From Taeniopygia guttata (Eukaryota > Chordata > Aves > Passeriformes > Estrildidae): a stretch of 64,000 bases of DNA. Of this stretch, positions 15,201-25,430 are shown piece by piece; the first letter of the stretch is position 1, and every line of letters begins with the position of its first letter. Position numbers and translations under genes: made by a program. The stretch spans positions 59,664,501 through 59,728,500 of the forward strand of contig NC_133024.1 in NCBI RefSeq assembly GCF_048771995.1, given 5' to 3'. Below the pieces are notes generated by a model that saw nothing but the letters and a program-made list of their open reading frames with translations, ran no database searches and had not been told where the DNA came from.

Positions 15201-18200
15201 CCACTCAAGGAGGTCCCAATTACAGCCTTTCACAACAACCTTGGGCACAACCAGGTATTTACTGTGGCTTATATTCATGTCATATTAAGAATCTGAAGAG
15301 GTGGTCAGAATAACTTGGACTGAGAGAGTGTGATTGATTTTGAGAAATTCTACATAAAAGAACTGTCTCCTTTTTTCTTGCAAATCCTGACTTACGTTTG
15401 AGCCTGTGTGATATTTGAAATGTCTTAAGCCAGCTCTAATAACCTGAAAAACTTCAGAATATGTGTTTAATTGGTGCAGTAGGTGAATGCCATGTTGATT
15501 TCTCAAGCTGTGATTGTTCTTGCATGTAAACAGCGTTTCTGCAACTGCATAAAGAATGTGCTAAAGGAATTAATTAATTACATAGTGATAAAGCTTTTAC
15601 TTTTGTAGGAAAGAATTAATCCTCATTGAAGCCCTTATTGTCTCTACATTTGGTATTTACTTCGGTTTTTTTTTTTTACTGTCACCATGCAAAAATGGAA
15701 TCTGGGTTTGTTTCCCTCTTTTTTAAAAATTCAATTGTGCACATTTATTTCATAGGAACATTTGGAGCAGTTTTAGATACTCCTTGGTTGTTCTGCTCTT
15801 CACTTTAAAAAGTTGTGCTTCTGGATTAAAAAATCTGATTTTTCCAAATCATACACTGGAATGTTCTGTTGCATCATATTCTTAAGATGCAAAGCCAGCC
15901 ATGTTTATACATAATTCAGTGCTGCTCCATGGGTCAGACGCTCTCAAGGGCTAACTCGAGGTTCTACTTAATATCTCCCACTTCTTCAGGAGTATTTTTA
16001 ATGTTTGTTTGGAGATAATTATGTGTGTAGAAGCAGATCGAAGCAGAGCTTCTGCTGTTTCCTGGAATCATTTGTCTGGGAAGTGGGACTAGGCAGAAAA
16101 TTTAGATGTGGCAGAAGTTGAGGGGGTTAAAAACCCACACAGGATTTTAATTTCAGTACTTTAAAACTACAAAATGTATTTTTTCCCTGGCCTTTAGGCA
16201 GTGATCTTGTAAAATCATTAAAATTCCTAGCAATAAAAGAAAGAAGGTCTTGTCTGACAGAGGATTCCTGTCTGGTTAATTCAAAATCCAGATTTCTGTG
16301 CAGCCTTTCCTCTCACAGACATGGCCTATAACCAGTAAGGATTTGTGATATTCTGTTCTCTTTGCTAGCACTGTTTCCCAGCAGTTGCTTTTCCAGGTAA
16401 GTTTTCTGGGAGGGAGCCTATGTAGAACTTAGTTTCTATTGGAGGGCTGTGATTTCAGAAACCTCAGGAGGATGTGGTAGCTTTCAGAAATGGGACGGGT
16501 GCATTTTCTGCAGGGAAAGGAAGCAGTGTCTGTCAGGCTGTGGTCCTGTGATGGGTTTGACACTGCACAGCGCAGCACACCCTCTCTCCCTTCCACTCAA
16601 ACCTCTGGTAATGATTCGCCTCAGGAGAGTGGAGGTGATTTTCTGGAGTACAGGTTTCAGCAGACAGAACTCCATTTTAGCCTATTATACATATTTTCTT
16701 TTACTTTCAGCAAAGATCAGCGATCTGGTCTCTTCCACTTACAAGACAATAAAAACAAAGTTGCCATCAACTTTACGAAGCATGTCCTTATACTTGTCCA
16801 ATAAAGATACAGAATTAATTCTGTTTAAGCCAGTCAGGGTGAGTATTGCTGCCATGTTTTCCTGTAGATGTTTCACAGTGATATCTTTAGCTTAAAAAAG
16901 CCAAATCCAGACAGCTGTACTGTTCTTGCTTGTACTATGCAACACATGGATATTACAGGGAAGTAACTGCTGCTCTTTTATTGTATACATCTTCCACCTG
17001 GCACCAAATGAGCTGCCATAAGGAAAATTAACTCTGTCCCACACCAACCAGTTAATTTTGCTCAGTTATGCCTGGGCAAGAGCACCAGAGGCAGATAGGG
17101 TGATACAGATTCAGTGGAAAACCTGCTGTAAACAACCACGAGAGCCAAGGTTGAGTTTTAAACTTCCAGGTTAAGCCTTTAGGACTCAGTGTTTCGCATC
17201 TAAGTTGAAGTTTTTATCTGATGACTAATGTGGATTCCTGTAGCTGTTTTGGGGTTTGTTTTAGAAAAAAGTTCTTGAAGCTTGACTGCTTCCCCCTACC
17301 TGGTCACTTCAGCAGCTATTCCATGTGCATTGTGTTTGTTCTGGTTTAAAATGGGTGTTGTGTTTTTTAAATATTGATTTTTTCTTCTTTCCTTTAAAAG
17401 AATAACATTCAGCAAATGTTCCAGAAACTCCATGCTCTGTTAAAGGAAGAATTCAGTAATGAAGACCTCCAGATCATAGCTTGTCCTTCAATGGAACAGG
17501 TATATATTGAAGCTCCCTATTTTATTTTATCAGTTGCTCTTTCATGCAACTGGCTTTTATAAACATAGATTTTTTTTTTTTTGTATTTTCAGTGTTCAGA
17601 ATCATTATTTATTTCTTATCCCCCTTAATCCTGGGTGATTAAACTTTGGGTTTGATCTGATCTTAAGACTCTCAGCTAGGAGGGGACTTTGTTTGGTGGG
17701 TTTTTTAATGAATGTCTAATAGCTTTTCTTAAACCAAAGTGGTGATTGATGTTGCTGGGGATTGAGTTGTACAGCACTGTAGAAGAGTCTTGCCATTTCC
17801 TGGTGTTGTCTTCTTGGAAAGGTATCAAAGCCAGTGAATATGCCTTAAAAAACCCTGTGCATTTGAAGGCATTCTTTATTTTGACAAATACAAAAAGCAG
17901 CAGCTTTTACATTTAGGAAGCATGGGAATGAATTACTAGAGTGCATTTAAAGTTATTTGTAATGAGAAAATGTGCAGATGTTTATGGAAATGTAACCCTA
18001 CATGGTCTGTAGTCTCAGAGATAATTTGGGTTAAGAATTCCCTCTTTTAGGATTCTCTGTCAGAAACCAAGTAGGGTTTTAAAAATGTCACTTTGACCTT
18101 AGTAGTCTAGGGAATGTAGGTAGCATCTTGATTATCACAGGATAGTTTAAACAGGTAATCTAGTTTATGGATTAGAGGATGTTGCCTGCAGTGCGTGTGG

Positions 18201-18743
18201 CCACAGGAATGTGTGATAACTGTCCTGGAGCACTGACCTAGAGTGGGAGTGATGCCTCATAAGGAAGTGAGGTTATCCTGGAGGAGATGGCTTCCTCTCA
18301 TTGTTTATCTGATGAACCTTAGGATCACTTATCCTACAAACTGAAGTGTGTGGGAAACCATATTGTAATCTATGAGAAACAAGTACTGGGAAAGATCCCA
18401 AGTGTGTTTCAAATATTTGAGGTGAATGGTAACATTTTTCGTCAGCGTTTTTTGGAATTTCTTGACAACACATGAAGTTATCTTAGGAAGTTTATCACAG
18501 TAGTTTGTGACTGCCGAAATGAGTGGTCAGCATGGTCAGTTGCATTTTAAAAAGCCTGTGACTAGGCATTTGACTGGAAATTTTGGCTGTTGTTTTGTAA
18601 CTGTCTTCTGATTAATGTACTTCCTAGAAATCCTGTTTAAAGGTTAAAATATGACACATCAGTTCTAAAACTTGGCTACTCTGTCTAATGTAGGCTTTCA
18701 TTTTGCCTTTCAGGTGAACTTACTGTTGTCGATGTCCAAGTAG
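208..18743 (+). CDS. COG3: COG3, conserved oligomeric Golgi complex subunit 3 (C-terminal 520 residues, 15 exons, 5' partial)
   Basis: COG3 is a lobe A subunit (with COG1, COG2 and COG4) of the COG tether, a peripheral Golgi complex of the CATCHR family that captures vesicles in retrograde intra-Golgi transport and keeps glycosylation enzymes in place. Fifteen exons with GT/AG borders join to 1563 nt with no phase conflict: 520 codons plus TAG. The translation closely follows vertebrate COG3 as I remember it, for example [40 protein letters not shown] and [19 protein letters not shown]. The human protein is about 828 residues, so roughly residues 309 to the C terminus are present. The N-terminal Sec34 region and the promoter are outside the window. 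The visible part is soluble and helix-rich, with no membrane segment or signal peptide. No in-frame stop or frameshift was found, so the gene appears functional. The identification is secure; individual borders were read by eye. Confidence 0.97.
457..583 (+). CDS. COG3: COG3 coding exon 2 of the window
   Basis: 127 nt, encoding [18 protein letters not shown] and onward to NNRDHCAL. It is bounded by GGCTAG and GTAGGT and ends in phase 0. Both the protein and the phase match COG3. Confidence 0.95.
1078..1169 (+). CDS. COG3: COG3 coding exon 3 of the window
   Basis: 92 nt, starting [15 protein letters not shown] and ending PKL plus GA of a split Asp codon. The acceptor is AATACAG and the donor GTAGGT. 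This is among the most conserved stretches of the family. Confidence 0.95.
2134..2273 (+). CDS. COG3: COG3 coding exon 4 of the window
   Basis: 140 nt, encoding (D)[14 protein letters not shown] and onward to LEDHVQNN, with one base of a split Ala codon at the end. The acceptor is TTCATAG and the donor GTAACT. Confidence 0.95.
3476..3636 (+). CDS. COG3: COG3 coding exon 5 of the window
   Basis: 161 nt, encoding (A)[18 protein letters not shown] and onward to YPDKLEMME. The acceptor is CTGTCAG and the donor GTACAG. It ends in phase 0. Confidence 0.95.
4613..4662. repeat. Compound tetranucleotide microsatellite (TGTC)n(TC)n(TACC)n in a COG3 intron
   Basis: TGTC units are followed by a CT-rich stretch and four to five TACC/CTAC units. 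It is likely polymorphic. Confidence 0.9.
5759..5864 (+). CDS. COG3: COG3 coding exon 6 of the window
   Basis: 106 nt, encoding [20 protein letters not shown] and an acidic, less conserved linker ending LVKS plus one base. It is preceded by a strong pyrimidine-rich acceptor, CTTTGCAG, and followed by the donor GTATGA. Confidence 0.93.
6910..6970. repeat. 31-bp tandem duplication in a COG3 intron
   Basis: Two adjacent copies of a 31-bp unit starting GTTTCAGATGATTTCTTCAC are almost identical. This implies a recent duplication or an assembly artefact. Confidence 0.85.
7744..7868 (+). CDS. COG3: COG3 coding exon 7 of the window
   Basis: 125 nt, encoding (G)[18 protein letters not shown] and onward to LSKLYRCID. 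The acceptor is AACAG and the donor GTATGC. It ends in phase 0. Confidence 0.94.
9462..9551 (+). CDS. COG3: COG3 coding exon 8 of the window
   Basis: 90 nt, exactly 30 codons: [20 protein letters not shown] and onward to SISKNK. The acceptor is CCCTGCAG and the donor GTCAGA. Both ends are in phase 0. Confidence 0.95.
11411..11531 (+). CDS. COG3: COG3 coding exon 9 of the window
   Basis: 121 nt, encoding [20 protein letters not shown] and onward to ISLDLKKTR plus one base. A 15-T tract lies upstream of the acceptor GCTGTAG. The donor is GTACTA. Confidence 0.95.
13837..13925 (+). CDS. COG3: COG3 coding exon 10 of the window
   Basis: 89 nt, encoding (D)[18 protein letters not shown] and onward to ALIQFLLE. 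The acceptor is TTCACAG and the donor GTAATG. Only a 100-nt intron separates it from the next exon. Confidence 0.95.
14026..14160 (+). CDS. COG3: COG3 coding exon 11 of the window
   Basis: 135 nt, 45 codons: [20 protein letters not shown] and onward to QLEEFMTK. The acceptor is TTTCTCAAG and the donor GTACAA. Both ends are in phase 0. Confidence 0.95.
15179..15254 (+). CDS. COG3: COG3 coding exon 12 of the window
   Basis: 76 nt, encoding [20 protein letters not shown] and then PWAQP plus one base. The acceptor is TGTTTTAG and the donor GTATTT. Confidence 0.94.
16711..16838 (+). CDS. COG3: COG3 coding exon 13 of the window
   Basis: 128 nt, encoding (A)[18 protein letters not shown] and onward to LFKPVR. 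The acceptor is TACTTTCAG and the donor GTGAGT. It ends in phase 0. Confidence 0.95.
17401..17499 (+). CDS. COG3: COG3 coding exon 14 of the window
   Basis: 99 nt, 33 codons: [20 protein letters not shown] and onward to IIACPSMEQ. The acceptor ends TTTAAAAG and the donor is GTATAT. Confidence 0.95.
18714..18743 (+). CDS. COG3: COG3 terminal coding exon (30 nt including stop)
   Basis: It encodes VNLLLSMSK followed by TAG. The acceptor is TGCCTTTCAG. The last residues are short and hydrophobic, as in other vertebrate COG3 proteins. The exon continues into the 3' UTR. Confidence 0.93.
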   Translation: MNLLLSMSK

Positions 18744-19979
18744 CCCAACAGTGAGGCTGCTTAGATAAGCTTCAGCCAAACGCCAGGGAGTGAAGGGAGT
18801 GCAGAGACGTTTGCTTGAAGTAAAGGAAGGATCCCACTGTGCAGTCCAGTCTGCAATCAAAACTATCTGGCGGCTTAACCCTGTTTTAGTGAAAACGCCC
18901 AAAATGAACAGGTTTGTTGATTTGGTAAAGGTCTTCCTGTTCATTTGCTTGAGCAGTGACCAGAAGAAAATGAAACAAAAACCCCAAACCCCTTTACTGA
19001 TCACTCTTTTGGAAGCTCAATTACTGCCTTTTCCAGATATTTTCAAAATTGAAAAGCTTTTTTGTTTGTTTTTTTTTTTTTTGTGTAAAAACCATTCTTG
19101 CTTTCCCTTAATGAATTGGCATATGCAATGGAAAATCACACTTTCAAAGAGACACTGGAAATACAGTGCAGAGAATCAAATGAGAGCAGCAATACATATT
19201 TGTGAGACTTGGGAGATGACCATATTGGTATGACAATTTGACTGAAGCAGGCATGCTCTGAGTTTTTCTCTAACTTCTCTGAAAATCCCGGTAATCCACC
19301 ACATGCTTGAAAGTAATTCAGAGGTTCTTGCTTGCGAAAACTTAATTTCTCACATGTGAAGTGTTGCGTGAAACACTGGATGGGCTGTCTTTCTTACACT
19401 CTTGTGACTGGGAGCTGTGAGGTCTGACCTGAAGTGTGATACTCTACTCTTTCTCCATGTGAAGAGTCTCAGATACTTGGGATTTGCAATGGCAAGCTGT
19501 GCAGCATAATTTCTGTTGTTTCTGAGTGAATTGCACATTTTCAGATGCTTTACAGCAGTGCTTAGCGTTGAGGTTTTCAGCAATCTAATTTTAGGGCAGA
19601 GCTGTTTTTTTTGCCTTTCTCAAGATCGGATGGTGGTGTCACATTGTTTAAAGTGGGAACAGTGTCTGGAACTTGCACAGCCTTTGTTCTTGGAGAAAGT
19701 GCCAATCAGGGGGTGTGGGGATGCCTGAAACTGATGTGCAAGGCTGTCAAATCTGCATTATAAAGAGGGGATAGGTACTTGGTAACTGGTAAACAGTGCA
19801 CACTGTTGAGTGAGCATTAATTGGACATTAGTGTGGAAAGCTGGATGCTAAATGCCTGGCTCTTAATGGAATGAACAGGGTTTCTCAGTGTGTAAATGTT
19901 CATTGTGCAGCATGAAAATGTTTTGGGTGATGTGATAGATTTTTAACTTATTTATAAAGCCTATTCTGGTTGAACCTTC

Positions 19980-20021
19980 ACATTTGAATATGAAGCCTTT
20001 ACATTTGAATATGAAGAAATT
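19980..20021. repeat. 21-bp near-tandem duplication in the COG3 3' UTR
   Basis: Two 21-bp units share ACATTTGAATATGAAG and differ only in their last bases. Confidence 0.7.
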
Positions 20022-20632
20022 TCCTTGCACATTAGTGGTATTTTGATTTAAAAATTTTCCTGATATAAATAACAAGGCTGGAGTGTAAGAAGGTAGGACT
20101 GAAAGCTACCACAAGAGGTGTTACAGCAGTGGTGCTGAAATACATAAATGGTACTCATAGGACCTTATATGACTCCTTAAAAATTAAGTAAGGGAACTAA
20201 GAAGGAGAAAAATTTGCCCTCTCCCTTTACTTATGTAGAAACACAGGCTGTAAAATAATGTCCAATGCTTTGTAATATATGTATATTTGTTTTTTATACG
20301 GTTTTTCAGAAGGACTGCATGGTCACTGTACAGAGTTATGACTAACTTAATACAGACATTGTACAGAACAGTTGTGAAGGGTAAACCATGGCAGTAGTTG
20401 CTCTTGTGCTTGGGATCTTTTTCTCTCTTAGAGCACCGCTTCAGCTCTAGGACAGCTGGTGGAAGGATTAGAAGAGCAATCGTTTTATACAGCCTGTTTG
20501 CTAAATGAACATTTGTTTAAACATGTACAGTTTCAGATATTTACGTTTACAAATAGTGTAAATAGTTTCAAAAGATTAATTTAAGATGCTTTATATTATC
20601 TGACTAGAAACTTGCTGGTTTTAATTTTTTTA

Positions 20633-20638
20633 AATAAA
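20633..20638 (+). terminator. Poly(A) signal AATAAA, first candidate for COG3
   Basis: This is the first canonical AATAAA after the COG3 stop codon. A T/G-containing stretch follows about 15 nt later, fitting a cleavage and polyadenylation site near 20.66 kb. Confidence 0.5.
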
Positions 20639-20723
20639 AATCTTGCCTCCTATTTTGGTCCAAGAGTAAAGCTTTATTCTGTATCCTGAAACTTGTCTGT
20701 CAAGATAACTGCAATACAGAAAC

Positions 20724-20729
20724 AATAAA
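20724..20729 (+). terminator. Poly(A) signal AATAAA, second candidate for COG3
   Basis: A canonical hexamer about 90 nt after the first. It is followed by a G/T-rich stretch around 20745-20755, so it is an equally plausible 3' end. Confidence 0.4.
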
Positions 20730-20867
20730 CATCCTAATGAGCACAGGTTGTGCAATGCTGAGAAGTGTTCTTTTTTTAGCAGTAAGAGAGTTGAGTTTGT
20801 TTGGGACAGATATATCTGAGTGCTGAATGTACAGCTAATTGTTAAATTAATGCCTCTTTATGGTTAT

Positions 20868-20873
20868 AATAAA
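20868..20873 (+). terminator. Poly(A) signal AATAAA, third candidate for COG3
   Basis: A canonical hexamer in TTATAATAAAAG. It would give the longest COG3 transcript if the first two signals are bypassed. Confidence 0.25.
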
Positions 20874-20899
20874 AGAAAATTTGTATTTTCTTTACTGAT

Positions 20900-23800
20900 A
20901 AGCAGTCTTGTGTGGCTAAATGGTCTCTTTCCGTACGGTTTTGTTAGGATGAAGAAACCACAACTGTGAAACACAACTGTAATACAAGAACATATTTTAT
21001 CTAAGTTGGCTTTTACTAAGAGAGCTTGGGAGCTGGTGGCAGATAACACAAGTTTACTGAGTTTGATGACTGTTCTTGCCTGTTTGCTCACACACTTACC
21101 TACCCAGAGTTTCTCATTACTCTGTAGTGCTCTTCTGGCCCTCGGTGGTGTAAAACACGTCATACAGAAGCTTGTGGTTTGTCCCCTGTAGTATCAGCAT
21201 GAAGCTTCCCTTCACCCTCTGGCTTTCACAATGTCATTTGAATGGAACTATCAAAGTAAAAGCTCTCCTTACCTGTGGAATTTGGCTTCTGTCTGAGAGG
21301 TTTGGGCCAGTGGTGTGTGACTAGAGCTTCCTGGTCACTTGGAGGCTCCTCTAGGGGTCTGGCCCTTTGGATTGCATCCAAATGAGATGAATGCCTGGCC
21401 AGCTTTTGGACAACAGTGATGCCTGCAGCAAAATCTTACGCTGTGCCATGTGTTTTCCAAGCAAAACCTAATAGTTCTTTTCTCAAACTGCATTATTTGG
21501 TGTTGTGGGTGATGTGGGTATGAAAAGGGGGAAAAGTCTGTGCTGCTGAAGCAAATCCTGGTGACTGCAGGTAGATCCAGCTCTGTCCACAAATGCTGTT
21601 TTCTCCTACTCTTGTACATTTTCATCCTCATTGAGCTCTAAAACCAACCCAATATGTGTGGAGCAAGTCAGTTGTTTGATATGAAGGCCTCTAAATAACA
21701 CAAAAGGAAAAGAGAATCAAATGGTTTCTTTCAGTGGTGGCCAACCGTGCCACTAAGCCATGGGTATTGCCATCAGCTGGAGCTCAGAAACCCAAGAGAC
21801 ACCTCGTGTTCCCTCTTGGATTGCCCCTGATCCCTGTGCCCAGGCTGCTCTTTGCCATCCCCTCTGCACCAGCCCAGGTGTCTCTGGCTGAGAGCCAAAG
21901 CTGGTTGCTCACACTTGGCACAACCAGTTCCCAAATTTCCAGTTCCTCAGCTGCCGTATGGAAGCCATGTACTTCAAGGCACTGTGCATTTGGTGTGTAG
22001 CCCTGCTGATCAGACTGCGGTCCATCATGTGCTTACAGCTGAGGCAAACCTGCTTACAAGGACCTGATGCACAGATGTACAATGTGAGCTTGAAGAAAGG
22101 AGCTTTGTTTTTATTGCAAAGTGGCTGTTACCACCCTGATAAGGGAAAAGTTGGTCTGAAATGCTGATGTGACTGCTTGCTGTTTCTTGCGTTTCAGTAT
22201 TTCATGCAGGTAGAAGATAACAAAATGCAGGGAGTGATATCACGGAGAAGAAGATTGCCAGAAGTATTGCAACACTGATTATTGGAGAGCAGGCTCATGA
22301 ACTGAATGTTTTTAGGCTGAAGGAGGCCTCTTTGCTTTCTGACCACCTCAGTGGGTGGCTTTTCTCTGAATCTTTCAGCTGCAAAGAGAGCCTGTGCAGA
22401 GCGAAGGATGTTAATGCTAAACTTTCTGAGGGGGGGACTGAGCGGGAGAGCATCCTGCATCTCTTGTAACCCAGCCTTCCACCATACAGCCTGCCATGGC
22501 TGCCCCTTCCCTTCATGCTTGTGGAGCACACTAACCCTACAACTTCCCCTGGAAGCTGATCCTCTTCCAGCACAAGGGGACTGAGGGGCAAAGAACTAAA
22601 CTCACAACTTGGAGCCAGCTCAGATGGGAGTGGGCTGCCCAGAAGTAGTGGGACAAGGAAGATGACTTCCTTATCTAACAGAGCAGAAGGTCTTGAGAAG
22701 AAGTCTGAATCTGGGGAGTCAAAGAGCAGTAGCCAGAACTTTATGGTTCTGCACTTCATGGTTCTTGGGCCCTTGGCTCACTGCCACCTCCTGAACAGGC
22801 ACTGCAGAGGTTGTTTCCATTAGCAATGTGCCTGTGACCACTTACAGAGAGCATTGCTGTGAGGGCTGGCAGCATTTGGTGTGTGCCTGCACTAGGGAGG
22901 ACAACTTGAATCCTTCCCTGTGAAGCCTCAGCCCCCAACCAAGCATGGGCAATATGTGATTGCAGTGCTGACCAGTTGTGTTTGCTTCTAGTAAGGGACA
23001 GGGTTACACACAGTAGGCTGGGACAGTCACACTGGCACTGAGCAGGGCTCAACTTTGGCCAGAGCAGCATTTTCACCCCTAAGGGTCAGAGGTGGAAACC
23101 TGAGTGGGTGACAACAAATACCAAAGCATTTTGATGGTATTCTCCCTGTGTGCTTGTTTCGTGTTAAGTGGAATGCTGTCCAGATAAAATCAGAAGCTTT
23201 GTGCTTATATTGACATTTAATATTAATGCTTTGAAAAGAAACAGTGTTTCAAAATGGATTTGTGAGTCTTGTTCTTGCCCTTCAATGACAGCATCTCAAC
23301 TCCTCTTAATGCTTTCCCAGGAGGGAATTTCATTAAGAGTCAGGCAGGAAATTTGGTTCTGAATGAAACAAGATATTTTTCTGCATGAATATTTGTGACC
23401 AGTCCCATGTAGCAGTCCCAGGTTTATCTCCACTGGGTGGTTTCCTTGCTGCTCTCCAAGGAGCTGGTAGGCAGGAGCTGGTCAGGCAGGGATATCACAG
23501 CAAGTGCTCACCAGGAGCTGGGACCCCACATTGAAACAGACAGGATTGTTGTGCCTGAGAGACAGTCAGTTTGAATCTTAATGGTGATGTGGCCTTTCTG
23601 TTCCATGATGGGCTGTGAGAGTGCTGGCTGAAGTCAAGTCAGATCAGCACTTCTGGTGGCCACTTCCTGCCCCAAATAGATTCCAGTACATGGGTCTGGG
23701 GTGGCTCTGAGGAGAAATACACAGCTGGGTGAATTTAGACCCAACTACTTCCTGGTCCCAGGTACCACTTTTTGTCTGCAATTGGACCAAACTTCCATTT

Positions 23801-24930
23801 TTTTTTTCCATTCAAGAGTTGTTTCTGGGACCTGATGCATCAAGTCAGGGGCTGTTTTTGATAAGTTTTTGTCCTTTGGTAAATGCACACTACAGAAATT
23901 GAGTGGCCCTTTGGAGAACCATGAGTCCCTGAAGGACAGAAAAAACCCATGGGTGCAGTATGGGCTGTGTGTGTGTTTAAGTCCCTGTCACATGAAAAGG
24001 GGAGATTAACTCAAACCCTTTGTGTTTGGCTGGTCTGCTAACACCCCAAAAAAGCTGGGACCTGTTTGATGGGGACATGTGCCCGTCCAAGGAGTGCAAT
24101 TTCACCACGGCTGCTGATTCAACAGCAAGATGTCTTTCTTTATCTCCCTTGGTTCTCAGCTGCTCATCACCTTGGTCTTCAGGGGCTCATCAGCTGGAAA
24201 GTACCACTGAGTTCCCTCCTCTGCAAGGGTTTCAGCAGAGCCTGGCTGTGGTGTCTCCGCTCCACCCTCCCTTTAGTCCCCCTTAGGCTGTGCTGTGCTG
24301 TGTGTGGAAGGTGGGGTGTGCTGACCGTGCTCCATCCAGGGAGTAGCAGCTCTATTTTCTGCAGCAACTTCCACACCCTTATCTTTTTTACCCCCATCAT
24401 CTTTCCATGGTCCCTCTCTTCCTACTGCATGGCTACAGCTGCAAGTCCCTAAAAAGAGGTCTTCCATACATGTATGTGGGGCTGGGTATGGGAAGTGGCC
24501 CTGCCAAACTACAGAGGAGAGGGAAAGGCAGCACGTGAGGGAAAACAGCCCATATTTACACATACAAATACAAATTGATGCTCTCCATCTCATGGCAGCC
24601 TGGTGGAGGGCTCTGGGTGCCGGACCATCCACCAGCTGTGGCACACAGCATGTATTGCATTGAGTTTTTCCTGCCCAAGCATGAAGATATTGTTTCTCAC
24701 TAGGCTGCAAGTGTGGCTTGGTCTCCCTTGTGCTGCAGCTTGGAAAAAAACAACTGGAAAAAAAAAATCTAACTTTTCATCTATGATTTGTTACAGCACC
24801 AGTCATGGACAAGCCTGAGCCTGTCTGTAAGCAGGACAAGCTGTCAGATTTCTCTTTTCCTCCCATCAAAACTATCACATTTTATTCACAAATATCAGAG
24901 TGGTCACTTAACACTGTCCTTAATCTGCAG
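20900..24930. other. Intergenic, no gene supported
   Basis: This stretch is moderately GC-rich and has overlapping chance frames on both strands around 21.7-23.0 and 24.0-24.7 kb. None has splice support, codon character or a recognisable family. I see no clear mobile element here. Confidence 0.6.
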
Positions 24931-25430
24931 GTGCTGCGTGATGTTGGGTGTGTTGCAGCAGCCAGTCCCAGCTCTGAGGCTGATGCCTTAAGAGGCTACC
25001 TAGAAGAGAGGCTAGACAGTGTTAAAGGAATAAAGTAGGTATTGTTAAAAGGCCTTCAAAGGATACACCTTGGGCAGTGCAAGAGCCCAGCTGTGGCTCC
25101 ACCCAAGGTGGATGCTGGGTCATGAATTTTCACACTTCTATAAATTTTGGTCTATTTACATATTGGGGTTAATTATCCAATTACAGCTTGGGGTTATGAA
25201 GTCCCATCCTCCCAGACTGCTCTCCTCAATTCACTGTTGTTTACACTTTTTGGGCCTGAAGCTGCAATGGTGTCCTTGGTTCTCAGGCTGGAAAAGGATT
25301 GTTTTGTCTAACTGACCTCTGATGGGAACTTGCTATAACTTTATATGAAGTTTGGAGTTATGTACTAATGCAGTACAGAATGTGAAAAATATGAGAGCTA
25401 TAACTTAAGGCATCAAGGTGAGCCAGCAGC
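24930..25430. mobile_element. LTR-like repeat, passerine endogenous retrovirus type (probable solo LTR or fragment)
   Basis: The block includes GGCTAGACAGTGTTAAAGGA, then AATAAAGTAGG, AAAAGGCCTTCAAAGGATAC, CCACCCAAGGTGGATGCTGG and a stretch ending GGGAACTTGCTATAAC. I recognise this arrangement as a multicopy LTR family of songbird genomes, but from memory only. The AATAAA and a TATAAA-like TATAAATTTTGG both read on the + strand. Exact ends, target-site duplication and orientation were not determined. Some sequence before 24930 may also belong. It would be a fossil promoter and poly(A) unit with no coding capacity. Confidence 0.55.

Larger units (their letters stand above)
252..18713 (+). other. 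COG3 introns (14)
   Basis: Introns run from 100 nt (13926-14025) to about 2.3 kb (11532-13836). Those over 300 nt are 584-1077, 1170-2133, 2274-3475, 3637-5758, 5865-7743, 7869-9461, 9552-11410, 11532-13836, 14161-15178, 15255-16710, 16839-17400 and 17500-18713. All are AT-rich. Apart from a tetranucleotide repeat near 4.6 kb and a 31-bp duplication near 6.9 kb, I saw no gene, small RNA or recognisable mobile element in them. Confidence 0.85.
18744..20660 (+). other. COG3 3' untranslated region
   Basis: This sequence runs from the TAG to the first AATAAA and is about 1.9 kb, with no intron signals needed. Open frames inside it (18790-19233, for example) have no coding character. The real end may be as far as about 20.9 kb if a later signal is used. 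Confidence 0.65.

Noticed and set aside
16449..16895. 148-codon frame overlapping COG3 exon 13
   Set aside because: The real COG3 exon is only 16711-16838. The rest is read-through into introns.
18790..19233. 147-codon plus-strand frame just after the COG3 stop
   Set aside because: It lies in the COG3 3' UTR, contains a long Phe/Leu run from a poly-T tract, and has no homology.
22295..22759. 154-codon minus-strand open frame
   Set aside because: It overlaps frames on the other strand in GC-rich DNA, with no family or splice evidence.
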